From positions 558,001 to 622,000 of the forward strand of contig NZ_AP024828.1 in the NCBI RefSeq assembly GCF_019668465.1: 64,000 bases of DNA, in the 5' to 3' direction. Source of the DNA: Mycobacterium senriense. Lineage in GTDB: Bacteria > Actinomycetota > Actinomycetes > Mycobacteriales > Mycobacteriaceae. Positions 8,726 through 17,602 of the stretch are shown here, piece after piece (within the stretch, counting starts at the first letter, position 1; each line of letters starts with the position of its first letter). Below the pieces are notes generated by a model that saw only the letters and a program-made list of their open reading frames with translations, had not been told where the DNA came from and made no database searches. The translations under genes and the position numbers were made by a program.

Positions 8726-10054
8726 ATGGCACAGACACTGGACACGGCGTTCCTTCAAGCCCACGATCCGGACCGGCACGCGAGCCTGGCGATCGGCGCG
8801 GTGGCCATCGTCGACGGCACCGTACCCGACTATGAACGGCTCAAAAGCCTTCTGGCCGAACGCATCCAGCCGATCACGCGATGCACGCAGCTGCTGCGGG
8901 CGCATCCGCTGAACCAGGAGTGGATCGACTGCCCGGACTTCGACCTGGCCCACCACGTGCGCCGGGTGGCCATCCCCCGCCCCGGCGACGAGGCCGAGCT
9001 GTCCCGGGCCATCGCCTACGCCCTGGAGCGGCCCCTCGACCTGGACCGCCCCCCGTGGGAGTGCTGGGTCATCGAGGGCCTGAAGGGCAACCGGTGGGCG
9101 ATCCTGATGAAGACCCATCACGGCCTGCTCGACGGCAACTCGGCCGCGCGCCTGATCAGCAGCCTCTGCGACGACGCCGACGCAGACACCTTCGCCAACG
9201 GCGCTGCGGCCAAACCGGTTTCGCCGCCAGCCGTGGGCAAGCCGGGCTGGGTCGACGCGGTGTGGCGGGCTTCGTCCGCCGCCGGCGCCCTGGTCGGCGC
9301 GCTGTGGCCGACCGTGCGCACCGACGCGGTCACCGCCTCGCGGCGCTACAGCACGGTGCGCGTCCCGATCGCCGACGTCGACAGCGTCTGTCGCAAGTTC
9401 GGCGTCAGCGCCAACGACGTCGCGCTCGCCGCCATCACCGAGGGGTTCCGCACGGCGCTGCTCGGCCGCGGCGAGGAGCCGCGGGCGGACTCGCTGCGCA
9501 CCCTGATCCCGATGCCGGTCCGCTCGGCGATGCTCTCGCACCTGCCCGTCGAACACGACGACCCGGTGCGGCGGTTGCAGACGGTGCATGCCAGGTGGAA
9601 GGCCAGACTGACCGCCCAGCCGCCCGGCATCGTGGAATCGGCGATCGGTTTCCTGCCGACGGCGTTGCGCAGCAACGTCTTACAGTTGCTCTCCCGCCTT
9701 CCGCAGCGCGCCATCGTCACGTTGGCCACCAACGTGCCCGGGCCGCGCCGGCGGCTGCGGGTGATGGGCCAGACGCTGGAACGGCTGCTGCCGATCCCCC
9801 CGACGGCCGCGGCGCTGCACACCGGCGTCGCGGTGCTGAGCTACGGCGATGAACTGGTCTTCGGCATCACCGCCGAACACGGCGACGCCTTCGACGTCAA
9901 GCAGCTGGCCGCCGGCATCGAGCTGGGCATGGCGCGGCTGGTGGCCCTGGGCGACGATTCCGTACTGCTGTTCAACCGCAAGCGTCCCGCGCGCCCGGTG
10001 GCGCGCCCCGTGCCGCCGACGCACCCGTCGGCGCCGGGGCACGCGCGACGCTGA
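8726..10054 (+). CDS. Wax ester synthase / acyl-CoA:diacylglycerol acyltransferase (Rv3371-like)
   Basis: A 442-residue WS/DGAT enzyme that makes triacylglycerol or wax ester storage lipid from acyl-CoA. The invariant active-site motif HHxxxDG appears as HHGLLDG at about residues 132-138, and the WS/DGAT C-terminal block is seen in TLATNVPGPRRRL and GVAVLSYGDELVFGI. The start is the ATG at 8726, with a GCGGGGG stretch just upstream. It is followed 40 bp downstream by otsB2 on the same strand. By family the protein is peripheral to membranes or lipid droplets. In M. tuberculosis the orthologous position is Rv3371, one of many tgs-like paralogues. Whether wax or TAG is the product is not decidable here. 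Confidence 0.92.
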   Translation: MAQTLDTAFLQAHDPDRHASLAIGAVAIVDGTVPDYERLKSLLAERIQPITRCTQLLRAHPLNQEWIDCPDFDLAHHVRRVAIPRPGDEAELSRAIAYALERPLDLDRPPWECWVIEGLKGNRWAILMKTHHGLLDGNSAARLISSLCDDADADTFANGAAAKPVSPPAVGKPGWVDAVWRASSAAGALVGALWPTVRTDAVTASRRYSTVRVPIADVDSVCRKFGVSANDVALAAITEGFRTALLGRGEEPRADSLRTLIPMPVRSAMLSHLPVEHDDPVRRLQTVHARWKARLTAQPPGIVESAIGFLPTALRSNVLQLLSRLPQRAIVTLATNVPGPRRRLRVMGQTLERLLPIPPTAAALHTGVAVLSYGDELVFGITAEHGDAFDVKQLAAGIELGMARLVALGDDSVLLFNRKRPARPVARPVPPTHPSAPGHARR

Positions 10055-10094
10055 CCCGTTCTGCCGGCGCCCGACCACCGTGAGAAGGTTGGGC

Positions 10095-11249
10095 ATGGGC
10101 AAGTTGGGGCCGGTCATCATCGATCCGCGCCGCCATGACGCGGTGCTGTTCGACGACGACGGCGCGCTGGGCTCCCCGCTGGCCGCCCGACTTCGCGAGA
10201 CCGGGGTGGGCACCGCCGTCGTCTCGGCGGACGGCCCGGTACAGGCCGCCAACAGGCTGCGGGTGCGCCCGGGCCGCTGCGTCGTGGTCGCCCGGGACGC
10301 CGCGGGCATCGAGGCCGCACGCGCCGCGGGGTTCGCGCTGGTGATCGCTGTCGACCCGGCCGGGCATGACGACAGAGTGCGCGAGGCGGGGGCCGATGCG
10401 GTGGTGACCGACCTTCGCGACGTCACCGTGCGCACAGGCGACCGCCGGATGTCGCAGCTGCCCGATGCCCTGCAGGCCCTGACCGGCACCGCCGATGGTC
10501 TCGCCGACCGGCGACCGGCCGTGTTCTTCGACTTCGACGGCACCCTCTCGGACATCGTCGACGACCCGGACGCGGCGCGGCCCGTCGCCGGGGCCACCGC
10601 GGCGCTGGACAGGCTGGCCGCGCGATGCCCGGTCGCGGTGCTGTCCGGCCGCGATCTCGCCGATGTGACGAAACGCGTTGGGGTGCACGGTATCTGGTAT
10701 GCGGGCAGTCACGGTTTCGAGCTGACCGCGCCCGACGGCACCCACCACCAGAACGACGACGCGGCCGCCGCCATCCCGGTGCTCGAGCAGGCGGCCGGCC
10801 AGCTGCGCGACCGGCTCGGCACGATTCCCGGTGTCGTGGTGGAACACAAGCGATTCGGGGTGGCCGTGCACTACCGCAACGCCGAACGCGACCGCGTCGG
10901 TGAGGTGCTGGCGGCGGTGCGCGCCGCGGGACGCCGCGACGAGCTTCGGGTCACCACCGGCCGCGAGGTCATCGAGCTGCGCCCGGACCTGGACTGGGAC
11001 AAGGGGAAAACGCTGCGCTGGGTGATCGATCACCTGCACGAGGCCGGATCGGGTCCGCTGACACCGGTCTACCTCGGCGACGACATCACCGACGAGGACG
11101 CGTTCGACGCGGTGCGCGCCGACGGCGTGCCGATCCTGGTGCGGCACGGCGACGACGGCGACCGTGCGACCGCAGCGCAATACGCGCTGGACAGTCCGGC
11201 CGGGGCCAGCGACTTCACCGACCGGCTGGCCGATCAGCTGTCGCGCTAG
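10095..11249 (+). CDS. otsB2: Trehalose-6-phosphate phosphatase OtsB2
   Basis: A 384-residue HAD-family phosphatase that hydrolyses trehalose 6-phosphate to trehalose, the last step of the OtsA-OtsB pathway. The first 125 residues or so form the N-terminal HAD-like extension typical of mycobacterial OtsB2. The catalytic domain carries motif I DFDGTLSDI (about residue 145), motif II VLSGRD, HGFEL of the cap, and motif IV YLGDDITDEDAF near the C terminus. The ATG at 10095 has GAGAAGG eight bases upstream. An earlier in-frame start would overlap the preceding acyltransferase without family support. OtsB2 is required in M. tuberculosis, and trehalose feeds mycolyl-trehalose export. Confidence 0.94.
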   Translation: MGKLGPVIIDPRRHDAVLFDDDGALGSPLAARLRETGVGTAVVSADGPVQAANRLRVRPGRCVVVARDAAGIEAARAAGFALVIAVDPAGHDDRVREAGADAVVTDLRDVTVRTGDRRMSQLPDALQALTGTADGLADRRPAVFFDFDGTLSDIVDDPDAARPVAGATAALDRLAARCPVAVLSGRDLADVTKRVGVHGIWYAGSHGFELTAPDGTHHQNDDAAAAIPVLEQAAGQLRDRLGTIPGVVVEHKRFGVAVHYRNAERDRVGEVLAAVRAAGRRDELRVTTGREVIELRPDLDWDKGKTLRWVIDHLHEAGSGPLTPVYLGDDITDEDAFDAVRADGVPILVRHGDDGDRATAAQYALDSPAGASDFTDRLADQLSR

Positions 11250-11257
11250 CCATCGCG

Positions 11258-12124
11258 CTAGGCGTATTCCACCGCGCCGTCGTCGAGCACCACCCGGGTG
11301 TCGGCCCCGTCGGGACCCGAAGCCTCGGTGCGGAACACGGCCTTGCCCGGCTCGGTGCGCCAGATCAGCGTGGTCAGTGTCTCGCCGGGGAACACCGGCG
11401 AGGTGAACCGCGATGCGATCGAGGTGATGTTGGCCGCGACGCCCTGGCCCAGCTCGGACACCAGCGCGCGACCCGACACCCCGTAGGTGCACAGCCCGTG
11501 CAGGATCGGCTTGGGGAAACCGGCCAGCTCCCGGGCGAACCACGGGTCGCTGTGCAGCGGGTTGCGGTCGCCGGAGAGCCGGTAGATCAGCGCCTGATCC
11601 TCGCGGGTGGGCAGCGGGATGCGGGCGTCGGGCTCGCGGTCCGGGAATTCCGGCGCGACCGGCCGCTGGCCCGGCATGCCCCCGAAGCCGCCCTCGCCGC
11701 GGATGACCAGGGTGGTGAGCGTCTCGGCGATCAGCTGCCCGGAATCCGGCTCGGTGCCCCGGCCGCGCAACACCAGGATCGCGTTCTTACCCTCGCCCTT
11801 GTCCTGGATGTCGGCGACCTCGGACACCACCGAGAGCTTGCCCGCGGGCGGCAGCGGTGCGTGCAGCCGGATGCTCTGCGATCCGTGTAACAGCATGGCC
11901 CAGTTGAACTTTCCGACCAGGCCGGCCGCGCCGAATGCCGGGCAGCAGATGACCGCATACGTGGGCAGCACCTGCTGGTCGATGTCGTGGCTGTTCTCGG
12001 TGGTGAACGGCAGGTCGTCGATCCCGGCTCCGACACCCAGCGCGTAGAGCAGCGTGTCCCGGTCGGTCCATTCGAACTGCATGGGTTCGGTCACCGCGCC
12101 GACGGCACTCGGATCAATCGCCAT
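11258..12124 (-). CDS. htdY: HtdY-like (R)-specific 3-hydroxyacyl-thioester dehydratase (MaoC/hydratase 2)
   Basis: A 288-residue double-hotdog dehydratase (Rv3389c orthologue). The C-terminal hotdog carries the hydratase-2 motif Y-R-L-S-G-D-R-N-P-L-H-S-D (about residues 189-201) with the catalytic Asp and His, followed by FPKPILHGLC. The N-terminal hotdog (DLPFTTENSHDIDQQVLPTYAV) is the degenerate substrate-binding half. It reversibly hydrates trans-2-enoyl-CoA in fatty acid metabolism. The start is the ATG at 12124. It converges on otsB2, whose stop lies 8 bp away. The M. tuberculosis homologue is reported as a dehydratase with long-chain preference; the in vivo pathway is not settled by sequence. 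Confidence 0.9.
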   Translation of the reverse strand: MAIDPSAVGAVTEPMQFEWTDRDTLLYALGVGAGIDDLPFTTENSHDIDQQVLPTYAVICCPAFGAAGLVGKFNWAMLLHGSQSIRLHAPLPPAGKLSVVSEVADIQDKGEGKNAILVLRGRGTEPDSGQLIAETLTTLVIRGEGGFGGMPGQRPVAPEFPDREPDARIPLPTREDQALIYRLSGDRNPLHSDPWFARELAGFPKPILHGLCTYGVSGRALVSELGQGVAANITSIASRFTSPVFPGETLTTLIWRTEPGKAVFRTEASGPDGADTRVVLDDGAVEYA

Positions 12125-12263
12125 GGAAGTCTCCTGATCGTTGAGTAGTGATCCCCGGTCCACTCTGGCATCCGGCGAAACGGCGGTCTCCGGTGAGGTC
12201 GCGCGGTAACAAACCGCCGCAAACCCTTCCCACCGGAGCCGTCGGCAAGGCAGGCTAATCGAC

Positions 12264-12977
12264 ATGCCCAAGCGCAGCATGATCCGCAAAGCCACGATGG
12301 CGCTGGCCGCGCTCACCGCAACGATGGTCGTCGCCGGCTGCGGCGGCTCGCCGCAGGCGCGGTCCATCACGGTGACGTTCATCCGCCACGCCCAGTCCGA
12401 GGCCAACGCCAGCGGCACCATCGACACCACGGTGCCGGGCCCGGGTCTGACGCCGGAGGGCAAGGGGCAGGCCGAGCAGCTGGCGCACCAACTCGGCCGC
12501 AAGGACTACGACAGCGTCTACGCCTCCACCATGACCCGGACCCAGCAAACCGCCGCCCCGCTGGCCGCCGCGCTGGGCAAGCAGGTCGAGATCCTGCCCG
12601 GCATCCAGGAGATCGACGCGGGCTGGTACAACGGCAAACCCGAGTCGATGGCGAAGTCGACGTACATGCTGGCGCCGGTGAACTGGATCAACGGCGACGT
12701 ATCCGACAGCATCCCCGGCTCGGTCAGCGGCAAGGAGTTCAACGACCAGTTCACCGCGGCCGTCAACAAGATCTACAACAGCGGACATCGCAACCCGGTG
12801 GTGTTCTCGCACCGGAACTCGATCATGGTGTGGACCCTGTTGAACGCCCAGAACGCCAAGGACAGCCTGATGGACAGCCACCCGATTCCCAACACCGGCC
12901 GGGTGGTGATCAGCGGTAACCCGATGACCGGCTGGACGCTGGTCGACTGGGACGGGATCCGCGACTTCCACAACTAG
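12264..12977 (+). CDS. lpqD: LpqD, lipoprotein of the histidine phosphatase superfamily
   Basis: A 237-residue lipoprotein. The signal peptide ends in the lipobox VAGC at about residues 23-26, so the mature protein is anchored by a lipidated Cys. The histidine-phosphatase core follows: the catalytic RHAQSEAN motif (the usual RHG replaced by RHA), SVYASTMTRTQQTA carrying the second Arg, and the second catalytic His in PVVFSHRNSIMV. The length and order match Rv3390 LpqD. The start is the ATG at 12264. The substrate on the outer face of the membrane is unknown. The gene is divergent from htdY and precedes acrA1 by 59 bp on the same strand. Confidence 0.9.
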   Translation: MPKRSMIRKATMALAALTATMVVAGCGGSPQARSITVTFIRHAQSEANASGTIDTTVPGPGLTPEGKGQAEQLAHQLGRKDYDSVYASTMTRTQQTAAPLAAALGKQVEILPGIQEIDAGWYNGKPESMAKSTYMLAPVNWINGDVSDSIPGSVSGKEFNDQFTAAVNKIYNSGHRNPVVFSHRNSIMVWTLLNAQNAKDSLMDSHPIPNTGRVVISGNPMTGWTLVDWDGIRDFHN

Positions 12978-13036
12978 CCCTCCCGCGCGCAAGATCGGCA
13001 GTTGACGTGCGCGGCTGCCACCGCCACCATGTCTTC

Positions 13037-15043
13037 ATGCGGTATGTCGTTACCGGCGGTACCGGGTTTATTGGTAGCCGTGTCGTGTCTCGTCTTGTGG
13101 AATCGTGCCCCGACGCACAGGTGTGGGTGCTGGTGCGCCGGCAGTCGCTGGGCCGCTTCGAGCGGCTCGCGGAACGCTGGGGCGAGCGGGTGAAACCGCT
13201 GGTCGGCGCGCTGCCGGAGCTCGAGCTGGGCGACGAGGTGCTCGCCGAGCTGGGCGAGATCGATCACGTGGTGCACTGCGCGGCGATCTACGACATCACC
13301 GCCGCTGAGCCCGAGCAGCGGGCCAGCAACGTCGAGGGCACCCGCGCGGTGATCGGGCTGGCGCAGCGGCTGGACGCGACGTTGCACCACGTGTCGTCGA
13401 TCGCCGTGGCGGGAGATTTCGCCGGCGAATACACCGAGGACGACTTCGACGTCGGCCAGCAGCTGCCGACGCCGTATCACCAGACCAAGTTCGAGGCCGA
13501 ACTGCTGGTGCGCTCGGCGCCTGGGCTGCGGCACCGCATCTACCGCCCGGCGGTGGTGGTGGGCGATTCACGCACCGGCGAGATGGACAAGGTGGACGGC
13601 CCGTATTACTTCTTCGGCGTGCTGGCCAAGCTGGCGGTGCTGCCGTCGCTGACCCCGATGCTGCTGCCCGACACCGGCCGCACCAACATCGTCCCGGTCG
13701 ACTATGTGGTCGACGCCCTGGTCGCGCTCATGCACGCCGACGGCCGTGACGGGCAGACGTTCCACCTGACCGCGGAGAAGACCATCGGCCTGCGCGGCAT
13801 CTACCGTGGCGTGGCCAAGGCGGCCGGGCTGCCGCCGCTGCGCGGGTCGCTGCCGCGCTCGGTTGCCGCCCCGGTGTTCAAGGTGCGCGGTCGTGCCAGG
13901 GTGGTGCGCAACATGGCGGCCACCCAGCTGGGTATCCCCGCCGAGGTGCTCGACGTCGTCGACCTGGCACCCACCTTTGTCAGCGAGAAGACGCGAAATG
14001 CCTTGCAGGGCACCGGGATCAGCGTTCCGAACTTCGCCGATTACGCGCCCGAATTGTGGCGGTACTGGGCGGAGCACCTCGATCCCGATCGCGCGCGCCG
14101 CGACGATCCGCAGGGACCGTTGCAGGGCCGCCACGTCATCATCACCGGCGCCTCCAGCGGCATCGGCCGGGCCGCGGCCATCGCGATCGCCGAGCGGGGC
14201 GCCACCGTGTTCGCGCTGGCCCGCAACGGCGAGGCGCTCGATGCGCTGGTCGACGAGATCCGCACCAATGGTGGTGTCGCCCATGCCTTCACCTGCGACG
14301 TCACCGATACCGCGTCGGTGGAACACACGGTCAAGGACATCCTGGGCCGCTTCGACCATGTCGACTACCTGGTGAACAACGCCGGCCGGTCGATCCGCCG
14401 CTCGGTGGTCAACTCCACCGACCGGCTGCACGATTACGAACGGGTGATGGCGGTCAACTACTTCGGCGCGGTGCGAATGGTGCTGGCGCTGCTACCGCAC
14501 TGGCGCGAGCGCCGGTTCGGTCACATCGTCAACGTGTCGAGCGCCGGTGTGCAGGCACGCAATCCCAAGTACAGCTCCTACCTGCCGAGCAAGGCCGCGC
14601 TGGACGCGTTCTCCGATGTGGTGGGTTCGGAGGTGCTGTCCGATCACATCACCTTCACCAACATCCACATGCCGCTGGTGCGCACCCCGATGATCGTGCC
14701 GTCGCACCGGCTCAACCCGGTGCCTGCGATCAGTCCCGAGCGCGCGGCGGCGATGGTGGTGCGCGGGCTGGTGGAAAAGCCGGCCCGCATCGACACCCCG
14801 CTGGGCACGCTCGCCGAGGCCGGCAATTACTTCGCCCCGCGGACGTCGCGGCGCGTGCTGCACCAGCTCTATCTCGGCTATCCGGATTCGGCCGCGGCGC
14901 GCGGGCAGACCACCGAACCCGCCCCGGCCCCGCGGACCGCCCGCCGCAAGCCCAGCCGGCCGGTGCGCGCGGTCACCCGGGGGATCCGGACACCCCGTTC
15001 GGTCAAGCGGCTGGTCCGCCTGGTGCCCGGCGTGCACTGGTAG
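13037..15043 (+). CDS. acrA1: AcrA1-like two-domain fatty acyl reductase
   Basis: A 668-residue fusion of two short-chain dehydrogenase domains. The N-terminal extended SDR, or Male-sterile-type acyl reductase, has VTGGTGFIGSR at residues 5-15 and the YxxxK motif in YHQTKFEAE. The C-terminal classical SDR has ITGASSGIGRA near residue 377, then NNAG, and YLPSKAALDAF with the catalytic Tyr and Lys. This architecture is that of AcrA1 (Rv3391), thought to reduce fatty acyl thioesters to alcohols. The start is the ATG at 13037, chosen because MRYVVTGGTGF begins the Rossmann fold directly. It converges on cmaA1 with no gap between the stop codons. A supply of alcohol for wax ester synthesis by the nearby synthase is plausible but inferred. 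Confidence 0.9.
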   Translation: MRYVVTGGTGFIGSRVVSRLVESCPDAQVWVLVRRQSLGRFERLAERWGERVKPLVGALPELELGDEVLAELGEIDHVVHCAAIYDITAAEPEQRASNVEGTRAVIGLAQRLDATLHHVSSIAVAGDFAGEYTEDDFDVGQQLPTPYHQTKFEAELLVRSAPGLRHRIYRPAVVVGDSRTGEMDKVDGPYYFFGVLAKLAVLPSLTPMLLPDTGRTNIVPVDYVVDALVALMHADGRDGQTFHLTAEKTIGLRGIYRGVAKAAGLPPLRGSLPRSVAAPVFKVRGRARVVRNMAATQLGIPAEVLDVVDLAPTFVSEKTRNALQGTGISVPNFADYAPELWRYWAEHLDPDRARRDDPQGPLQGRHVIITGASSGIGRAAAIAIAERGATVFALARNGEALDALVDEIRTNGGVAHAFTCDVTDTASVEHTVKDILGRFDHVDYLVNNAGRSIRRSVVNSTDRLHDYERVMAVNYFGAVRMVLALLPHWRERRFGHIVNVSSAGVQARNPKYSSYLPSKAALDAFSDVVGSEVLSDHITFTNIHMPLVRTPMIVPSHRLNPVPAISPERAAAMVVRGLVEKPARIDTPLGTLAEAGNYFAPRTSRRVLHQLYLGYPDSAAARGQTTEPAPAPRTARRKPSRPVRAVTRGIRTPRSVKRLVRLVPGVHW

Positions 15044-15931
15044 TCACTTCTGCAGCGTGAACTGGTTGACGTCGGTGTATCCGATCCGGAATGCGTCGGC
15101 GCAACCGGTCAGGTATTTCATGTACCGCTCGTAGACTTCCTCGGACTGCACCGCGATGGCCTCGTCCTTGTGGGCTTGCAGAGCGGCGGCCCAGATGTCG
15201 AGGGTCTTGGCGTAGTGCGGCTGCAGCGACTGCACCCGGGTCACCGTGAAGCCGTTCGCGGTGGCGCGTTCCTCCACCATCGGTATCGACGGCAGCCGCC
15301 CACCCGGGAAGATCTCGGTGACAATGAATTTGATGAACCGGGCGAACGTGAACGAGATCGGCATGCCGCGCTCGGCCATCTCCTTCGGGTGCAGCCCGGT
15401 GATGGTGTGCAGCAGCATGACCCCGTCGTCGGGCAACAGGTCGTGCGCCAGGGTGAAGAACGAGTCGTAGCGCTCGTGCCCGAAGTGCTCGAAGGCGCCG
15501 ATGCTGACGATCCGGTCGACCGGCTCGTCGAACTTCTCCCAGCCCTCCAGCAGGACCCGGGCCGAGCGCGGGCTCCCCGACTTCGCGATCAGCTCCTCGA
15601 CGTGCTCGGCCTGGTTGCGACTCAGGGTGAGCCCGACGACGTTGACGTCGTACTTTTCCTGTGCCCGCATCATGGTGGCGCCCCAACCGCAGCCGACGTC
15701 GAGCAACGTCATGCCCGGCTGCAGCCCGAGTTTGCCGAGCGCCAGGTCGATCTTGGCGATCTGCGCCTCTTCCAGCGTCATATCCTCGCGCTCGAAGTAG
15801 GCGCAGCTGTAGGTCTGGGTCGGGTCGAGGAATAGCCGGAAGAACTCGTCCGACAGGTCGTAGTGGGCCTGCACATCGTCGAAGTGCGGCGTTAAATCAG
15901 TCCCCTCGGGGGGCTCCGACGTCGTTGGCAT
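15044..15931 (-). CDS. cmaA1: CmaA1-like cyclopropane mycolic acid synthase
   Basis: A 295-residue SAM-dependent mycolate-modifying methyltransferase. The SAM loop [14 protein letters not shown] lies near residues 73-86. The family blocks [13 protein letters not shown] (bicarbonate/active-site loop), [29 protein letters not shown] and [21 protein letters not shown] are all present. The identity to the M. tuberculosis CmaA1 sequence I recall is very high throughout. It installs cis-cyclopropane rings on meromycolate chains, altering outer-membrane fluidity. The start is the ATG at 15931. Paralogues such as CmaA2, PcaA and the MmaA enzymes are close, but the position beside acrA1 and iunH matches Rv3392c. 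Confidence 0.93.
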   Translation of the reverse strand: MPTTSEPPEGTDLTPHFDDVQAHYDLSDEFFRLFLDPTQTYSCAYFEREDMTLEEAQIAKIDLALGKLGLQPGMTLLDVGCGWGATMMRAQEKYDVNVVGLTLSRNQAEHVEELIAKSGSPRSARVLLEGWEKFDEPVDRIVSIGAFEHFGHERYDSFFTLAHDLLPDDGVMLLHTITGLHPKEMAERGMPISFTFARFIKFIVTEIFPGGRLPSIPMVEERATANGFTVTRVQSLQPHYAKTLDIWAAALQAHKDEAIAVQSEEVYERYMKYLTGCADAFRIGYTDVNQFTLQK

Positions 15932-15963
15932 TGTGTCAGCCTAGCGCCGGTATCTTGGAATCA

Positions 15964-16998
15964 ATGAACTCGCCTGTTTTCGTCGACGTCGATACCGGCG
16001 TGGATGACGCGCTGGCGCTGATGTACCTGTTGGCCAGCCCGGACGCCGAAGTGATCGGCATCGCCTCGACCGGGGGAAACGTTGGGGTGGAGCAGGTTTG
16101 CGAAAATAATCTGGGCCTGCTGGCACTGTGCGAGCGCACCGGCGTACCGGTCTCCAAGGGTTCCGGGGAAACCCTGACCGGACCTATGCGGCTGCCGTCA
16201 AAGGTCCACGGCCCCAGGGGATTGGGCTACGCCGACCTGCCGCCGGGCTCCCACCGGCTCACCGACTACGACTCGGCCGGCGCCTGGGTGCGCGCGGCGC
16301 GCGCCTGTCCCGGTGAGCTGATCGGCGTGGCGACCGGCCCGCTGACCAACCTGGCGCTGGCGCTGCGCGCCGAGCCCGAACTGCCGGCGCTGCTGAAACG
16401 GCTGGTGATCATGGGCGGGTCCTACGACCACCGGGGCAACACCACCGCGGTGGCGGAGTGGAACATCAGCGTGGACCCCGAGGCGGCGGCCGAGGTGCTG
16501 GCGGCGTGGTGCCCGGAAAACGTTGGGCGACAGCGGCTCCCGATTCTGTGCGGCCTGGATCTGACCCGCAAGGTGGCGATGACGCCCGATCATCTGACGC
16601 GGCTGGCGGCGGCCGCGGAGTCGACGACGACGCGGCTGAGCGAACACGACGCCGCCGGAACCCGGTCGACGGCGTCCAACCCGCTGATTCGGGTGATCGA
16701 GGACGCGATGCGGTTCTACCTGGAGGCCTATCACGAGCTCGGTCACGGCTATCAGGCACACCTGCACGATCCGCTGGCCGCCGCCGTCGCGCTGGATCCC
16801 GAGCTGGTCACGACGCGTCCGGCGACGGTGGACATCGAGCTGACCGGAACCCTGACCCGCGCCATGACGGTGACCGACTGGTCGGACCGTCGAGAACCCA
16901 ACGCGCTCATCGGGATTGACGTCGACGCGACGGCATTCTTCGATCGGTTCATCGACAGGGTGGGCGACTTTGCACGTCAAATTGGGGGTGACGGATGA
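15964..16998 (+). CDS. iunH: Inosine-uridine-preferring nucleoside hydrolase
   Basis: A 344-residue nucleoside hydrolase that cleaves N-glycosidic bonds of ribonucleosides in purine/pyrimidine salvage. The calcium-binding aspartate cluster DVDTGVDDALAL starts at residue 8. LIGVATGPLTNLALAL and LVIMGGSYDHRGN form the core, WNISVDPEAAAEVL is typical, and the C-terminal HDPLAAAVALDPEL carries the metal-ligand Asp. It is somewhat longer than the M. tuberculosis protein I recall (308 residues). The start is the ATG at 15964, divergent from cmaA1 with 32 bp between starts. The last codons overlap the start of the next gene as ATGA, implying translational coupling. Confidence 0.92.
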   Translation: MNSPVFVDVDTGVDDALALMYLLASPDAEVIGIASTGGNVGVEQVCENNLGLLALCERTGVPVSKGSGETLTGPMRLPSKVHGPRGLGYADLPPGSHRLTDYDSAGAWVRAARACPGELIGVATGPLTNLALALRAEPELPALLKRLVIMGGSYDHRGNTTAVAEWNISVDPEAAAEVLAAWCPENVGRQRLPILCGLDLTRKVAMTPDHLTRLAAAAESTTTRLSEHDAAGTRSTASNPLIRVIEDAMRFYLEAYHELGHGYQAHLHDPLAAAVALDPELVTTRPATVDIELTGTLTRAMTVTDWSDRREPNALIGIDVDATAFFDRFIDRVGDFARQIGGDG

Positions 16999-17447
16999 AG
17001 ATTCGTGGGATCGAGCTGATCCGGGCAGGGTGGGGCGTTGTGCTGCTGGCCGCGCCCAACGAGGTGCTCGACCACATCCACGGGGTGCAGGTCGACCGCA
17101 AGGCGCTCGTCGTCACCCGGATACTGGGCGCACGCCACCTGACCCAGGCGCTGCTGTCGGGGCTCAACCCGGGCCCGGAGGTGCTCGCGGCCGGGATCTG
17201 GGTCGACACCGTGCACTCGGCGACCGCGCTCATCCTGGCCATGGTCGACCGGCGTCGCGCCCGCGGTGGGGTGACCGATGCCGTCGTCGCGGCGTCGTGG
17301 GCCGGGTTGGGCTGGCGGCACCTGCGCGCCGGAAAGGTCAGGACCGATGGTGTGCGCGGCCGCGACCGGCTGGCCCGCACCGTGGTGGGCGCCCTGCCCG
17401 GCGGCCGCGGGCTGATGGCGCGCGCGGCGGCGGTGCGCGCCGCATAA
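16995..17447 (+). CDS. Small predicted membrane protein coupled to iunH
   Basis: A 150-residue protein whose ATG overlaps the iunH stop codon (ATGA at 16995-16998), so translation is probably coupled. It contains short hydrophobic stretches near residues 12-20 (WGVVLLAAP), 63-85 (VLAAGIWVDTVHSATALILAM) and around 95-105, separated by Arg-rich loops, consistent with two or three membrane segments. I do not recognise a named family. Pairing with a nucleoside hydrolase suggests a role in nucleoside uptake or membrane tethering, but that is inference from position only. Stop codon at 17447. Confidence 0.72.
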   Translation: MKIRGIELIRAGWGVVLLAAPNEVLDHIHGVQVDRKALVVTRILGARHLTQALLSGLNPGPEVLAAGIWVDTVHSATALILAMVDRRRARGGVTDAVVAASWAGLGWRHLRAGKVRTDGVRGRDRLARTVVGALPGGRGLMARAAAVRAA

Positions 17448-17602
17448 CGCCAAGCGGGCGTACGGTATCCGCAAAGCGAAAGACAGGCGTCCAACACTTT
17501 TGACGTTGGGGACGATGACACATTGTGTTTTCATGATTTGTTGGAATGGGGGCTCGGCGTCACGCGTTGAAAGCCCTGACCAGATGAAAGGTTTCGCGAG
17601 TC

